Shown here: positions 63,035 through 64,000 of the stretch, in pieces
Layout of the letters: every line of letters starts with the position of its first letter
Numbering within the stretch: the stretch's first letter is position 1
Assembly: GCA_037045535.1 (NCBI GenBank)
Contig: JBAOHI010000073.1
Location: 310,001-374,000 of the forward strand
DNA: 64,000 nt
Source of the DNA: Competibacter_A sp037045535
GTDB taxonomy: Bacteria > Pseudomonadota > Gammaproteobacteria > Competibacterales > Competibacteraceae
Direction of reading: 5' to 3'
The notes under the pieces: generated by a model
Told to the model about the DNA's origin: nothing
Database searches by the model: none
Seen by the model: the letters and a program-made list of their open reading frames with translations, nothing else
Position numbers and translations under genes: made by a program

Positions 63035-64000
63035 TCAACCCCCTATTTCTGCTTTATTTTTCGCGTTATCCACCAGCGAGCGCGCGATCACCTTGAGTGC
63101 CAGCGTCTCCTCCGCACCCTCGAAGATCGACAGTACCCGCGCGTCGATGAAATACCGGCTGACCGGGGTTTCCTCGGCGTAGCCCATACCGCCGTGTATC
63201 TGCAAGGCTTCGCGGGTCACCCATTCGGCGGTCTTGCAGGTAAAGAACTTGACCATGCTGGCCTCCATGTCACCTTCGCCCTTGTCCATCAAGCGACCCA
63301 CCGAGTAGGTGAACTGCCGACCGATCGCCAGATAGGTCGCCATCCGCGCCAGCTTGACTTGAGTCAACTGGTAGTCGCCGATGGGATAGCCGAACACGAT
63401 GCGTTCTTGAGCGTAGCTCAGCGCCTTCTCGTAGGCGGCCTGCATGATGCCGATGGCGCGGGCGGCGGTCTGGATACGGCCACCGGAAAAACCGGCCATG
63501 GTGAAATAGAAACCCTTGCCCTCGCCCTGTGGTCCGCCCAGCATGTTCTCGTCCGGCACGAACACATTGTCGAAGAACAGATCGAAGGAGTGCATCCCGC
63601 GATAGCCGATGGTGGAAATCGCCTTGCCGCTCAGCTTGCCGCCGCCTTCCTGGGTGAAGTCGATGGTGTGACCAGGCGTGCTCGGCTTCTCCAGCAGGAA
63701 CATCGACAAACCGCGATGCCCTAGCGAAATATCAGGATGGGTACGGGCCAGGACCAACAACACGCCAGCCTTGCCACCGAAGGTGCACCAGGTTTTGGCG
63801 CCATTGAGCAACCAGCCGCCTTCGGTCTTGGTCGCCTTCAATCGCATGTTAGCGACATCGGAACCATAGTTCGGCTCGGTCACCGCCACTGCGCACAACA
63901 GATCGCCCGACGCCAGTTGCGGTAACCATTTATTCTTCTGCTCCTCGGTCCCCCCCTTGAGCAATGCCTTGGAGAGAATTTCCGGCCGGGTGATCAGACT
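63035..64000 (-). CDS. mcd: (2S)-methylsuccinyl-CoA dehydrogenase (3' part)
   Basis: Only the C-terminal 321 codons are in the window; the gene continues past the right edge. It is an acyl-CoA dehydrogenase: substrate/flavin motif AVAVTEPNYGSDVANMRLKA, FGYPIGDYQLTQVKLARMAT, and C-terminal QIHGGMGYAEETPVSRYFID then RVLSIFEGAEETLALKVIAR. The segment at the edge, SLITRPEILSKALLKGGTEE, and the neighbours ecm/mch support methylsuccinyl-CoA as substrate (to mesaconyl-CoA). Glu acting as base lies in the FEGAEE region. 3 nt before mch. Confidence 0.88.
   Translation of the reverse strand, partial: SLITRPEILSKALLKGGTEEQKNKWLPQLASGDLLCAVAVTEPNYGSDVANMRLKATKTEGGWLLNGAKTWCTFGGKAGVLLVLARTHPDISLGHRGLSMFLLEKPSTPGHTIDFTQEGGGKLSGKAISTIGYRGMHSFDLFFDNVFVPDENMLGGPQGEGKGFYFTMAGFSGGRIQTAARAIGIMQAAYEKALSYAQERIVFGYPIGDYQLTQVKLARMATYLAIGRQFTYSVGRLMDKGEGDMEASMVKFFTCKTAEWVTREALQIHGGMGYAEETPVSRYFIDARVLSIFEGAEETLALKVIARSLVDNAKNKAEIGG

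Noticed and set aside
61829..63724. Long rightward ORF of 533 aa across mch and mcd
   Set aside because: It runs antisense to two clear enzyme genes and shows no recognisable domain; a GC-bias shadow.

Overview
The window is GC-rich DNA that reads like a gammaproteobacterium, perhaps near Competibacteraceae; that placement is an impression from protein flavour, not a search result. Supporting signs are a complete-looking T6SS core, a Pseudomonas-like pstSCAB-phoU locus with long PstC/PstA, a cysI-DUF934 pair and an ethylmalonyl-CoA (EMC) pathway cluster. Six genes carry a single-base indel or an in-frame stop, several of them in otherwise intact housekeeping genes. Either consensus errors are present or some of these genes are decaying.

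Layout. 0-15.6 kb: type VI secretion. Leftward units are tssA-tssB-tssC, hcp, and tagJ-tssE-tssF (running off the left edge); the rightward unit is tagH-tssK-tssL-tssM-tagF-pppA. Good sigma-54 type -24/-12 sequences precede hcp and tssA. 15.6-17.8 kb: assimilatory sulfite reductase plus a DUF934 protein. 18-21.5 kb: an XPB/Ssl2-type helicase and its Helicase_C_3-type partner, overlapping by 4 bp. 21.7-25.7 kb: a tandem-domain phosphofructokinase, an unknown exported protein and an SDR. 25.8-31.5 kb: a candidate Pho box, then pstS-pstC-pstA-pstB-phoU. 31.6-32.5 kb: a DUF1028 protein.

32.6-42.2 kb is the most unusual part and my candidate for an undescribed system. In transcription order (all leftward) it holds a FecR-TPR-beta-barrel outer-membrane protein, a PatA-like subtilase (frameshifted), a 69-aa CGGC-motif protein, a protein resembling the C-terminal domain of cyanobactin protease PatG, a 72-aa peptide with a PGFTAE leader-like start and an eight-cysteine tail, a CHASE2 histidine kinase and a sigma-54 response regulator. 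Upstream lies a sigma-54-like promoter with two TTTCA/TGAAA inverted repeats about three helical turns apart. I infer a two-component-controlled system for making, processing and possibly exporting a ribosomal cysteine-rich peptide.

42.2-45.5 kb: a DUF985 cupin protein, MoeB, and a frameshifted ABC-F ATPase. 45.5-52.5 kb: a defence-like stretch with vapB and a vapC carrying an early stop, a SIR2-NACHT-HEAT protein broken by an IS4-family element (10-bp target duplication, YREK motif) and also by a frameshift, then a dGTPase. 52.5-55 kb: host-attachment-type protein, Pcm, an AstE/AspA-like deacylase, tRNA-Val(CAC). 55.2-64 kb: EMC pathway genes, leftward: mcd (cut by the right edge), mch, an AT-rich insertion, ecm (frameshifted), meaB, and a crotonyl-CoA carboxylase/reductase fused to a CBS pair. 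This set converts crotonyl-CoA towards mesaconyl-CoA/methylmalyl-CoA, fitting assimilation of acetate or storage polyester carbon.
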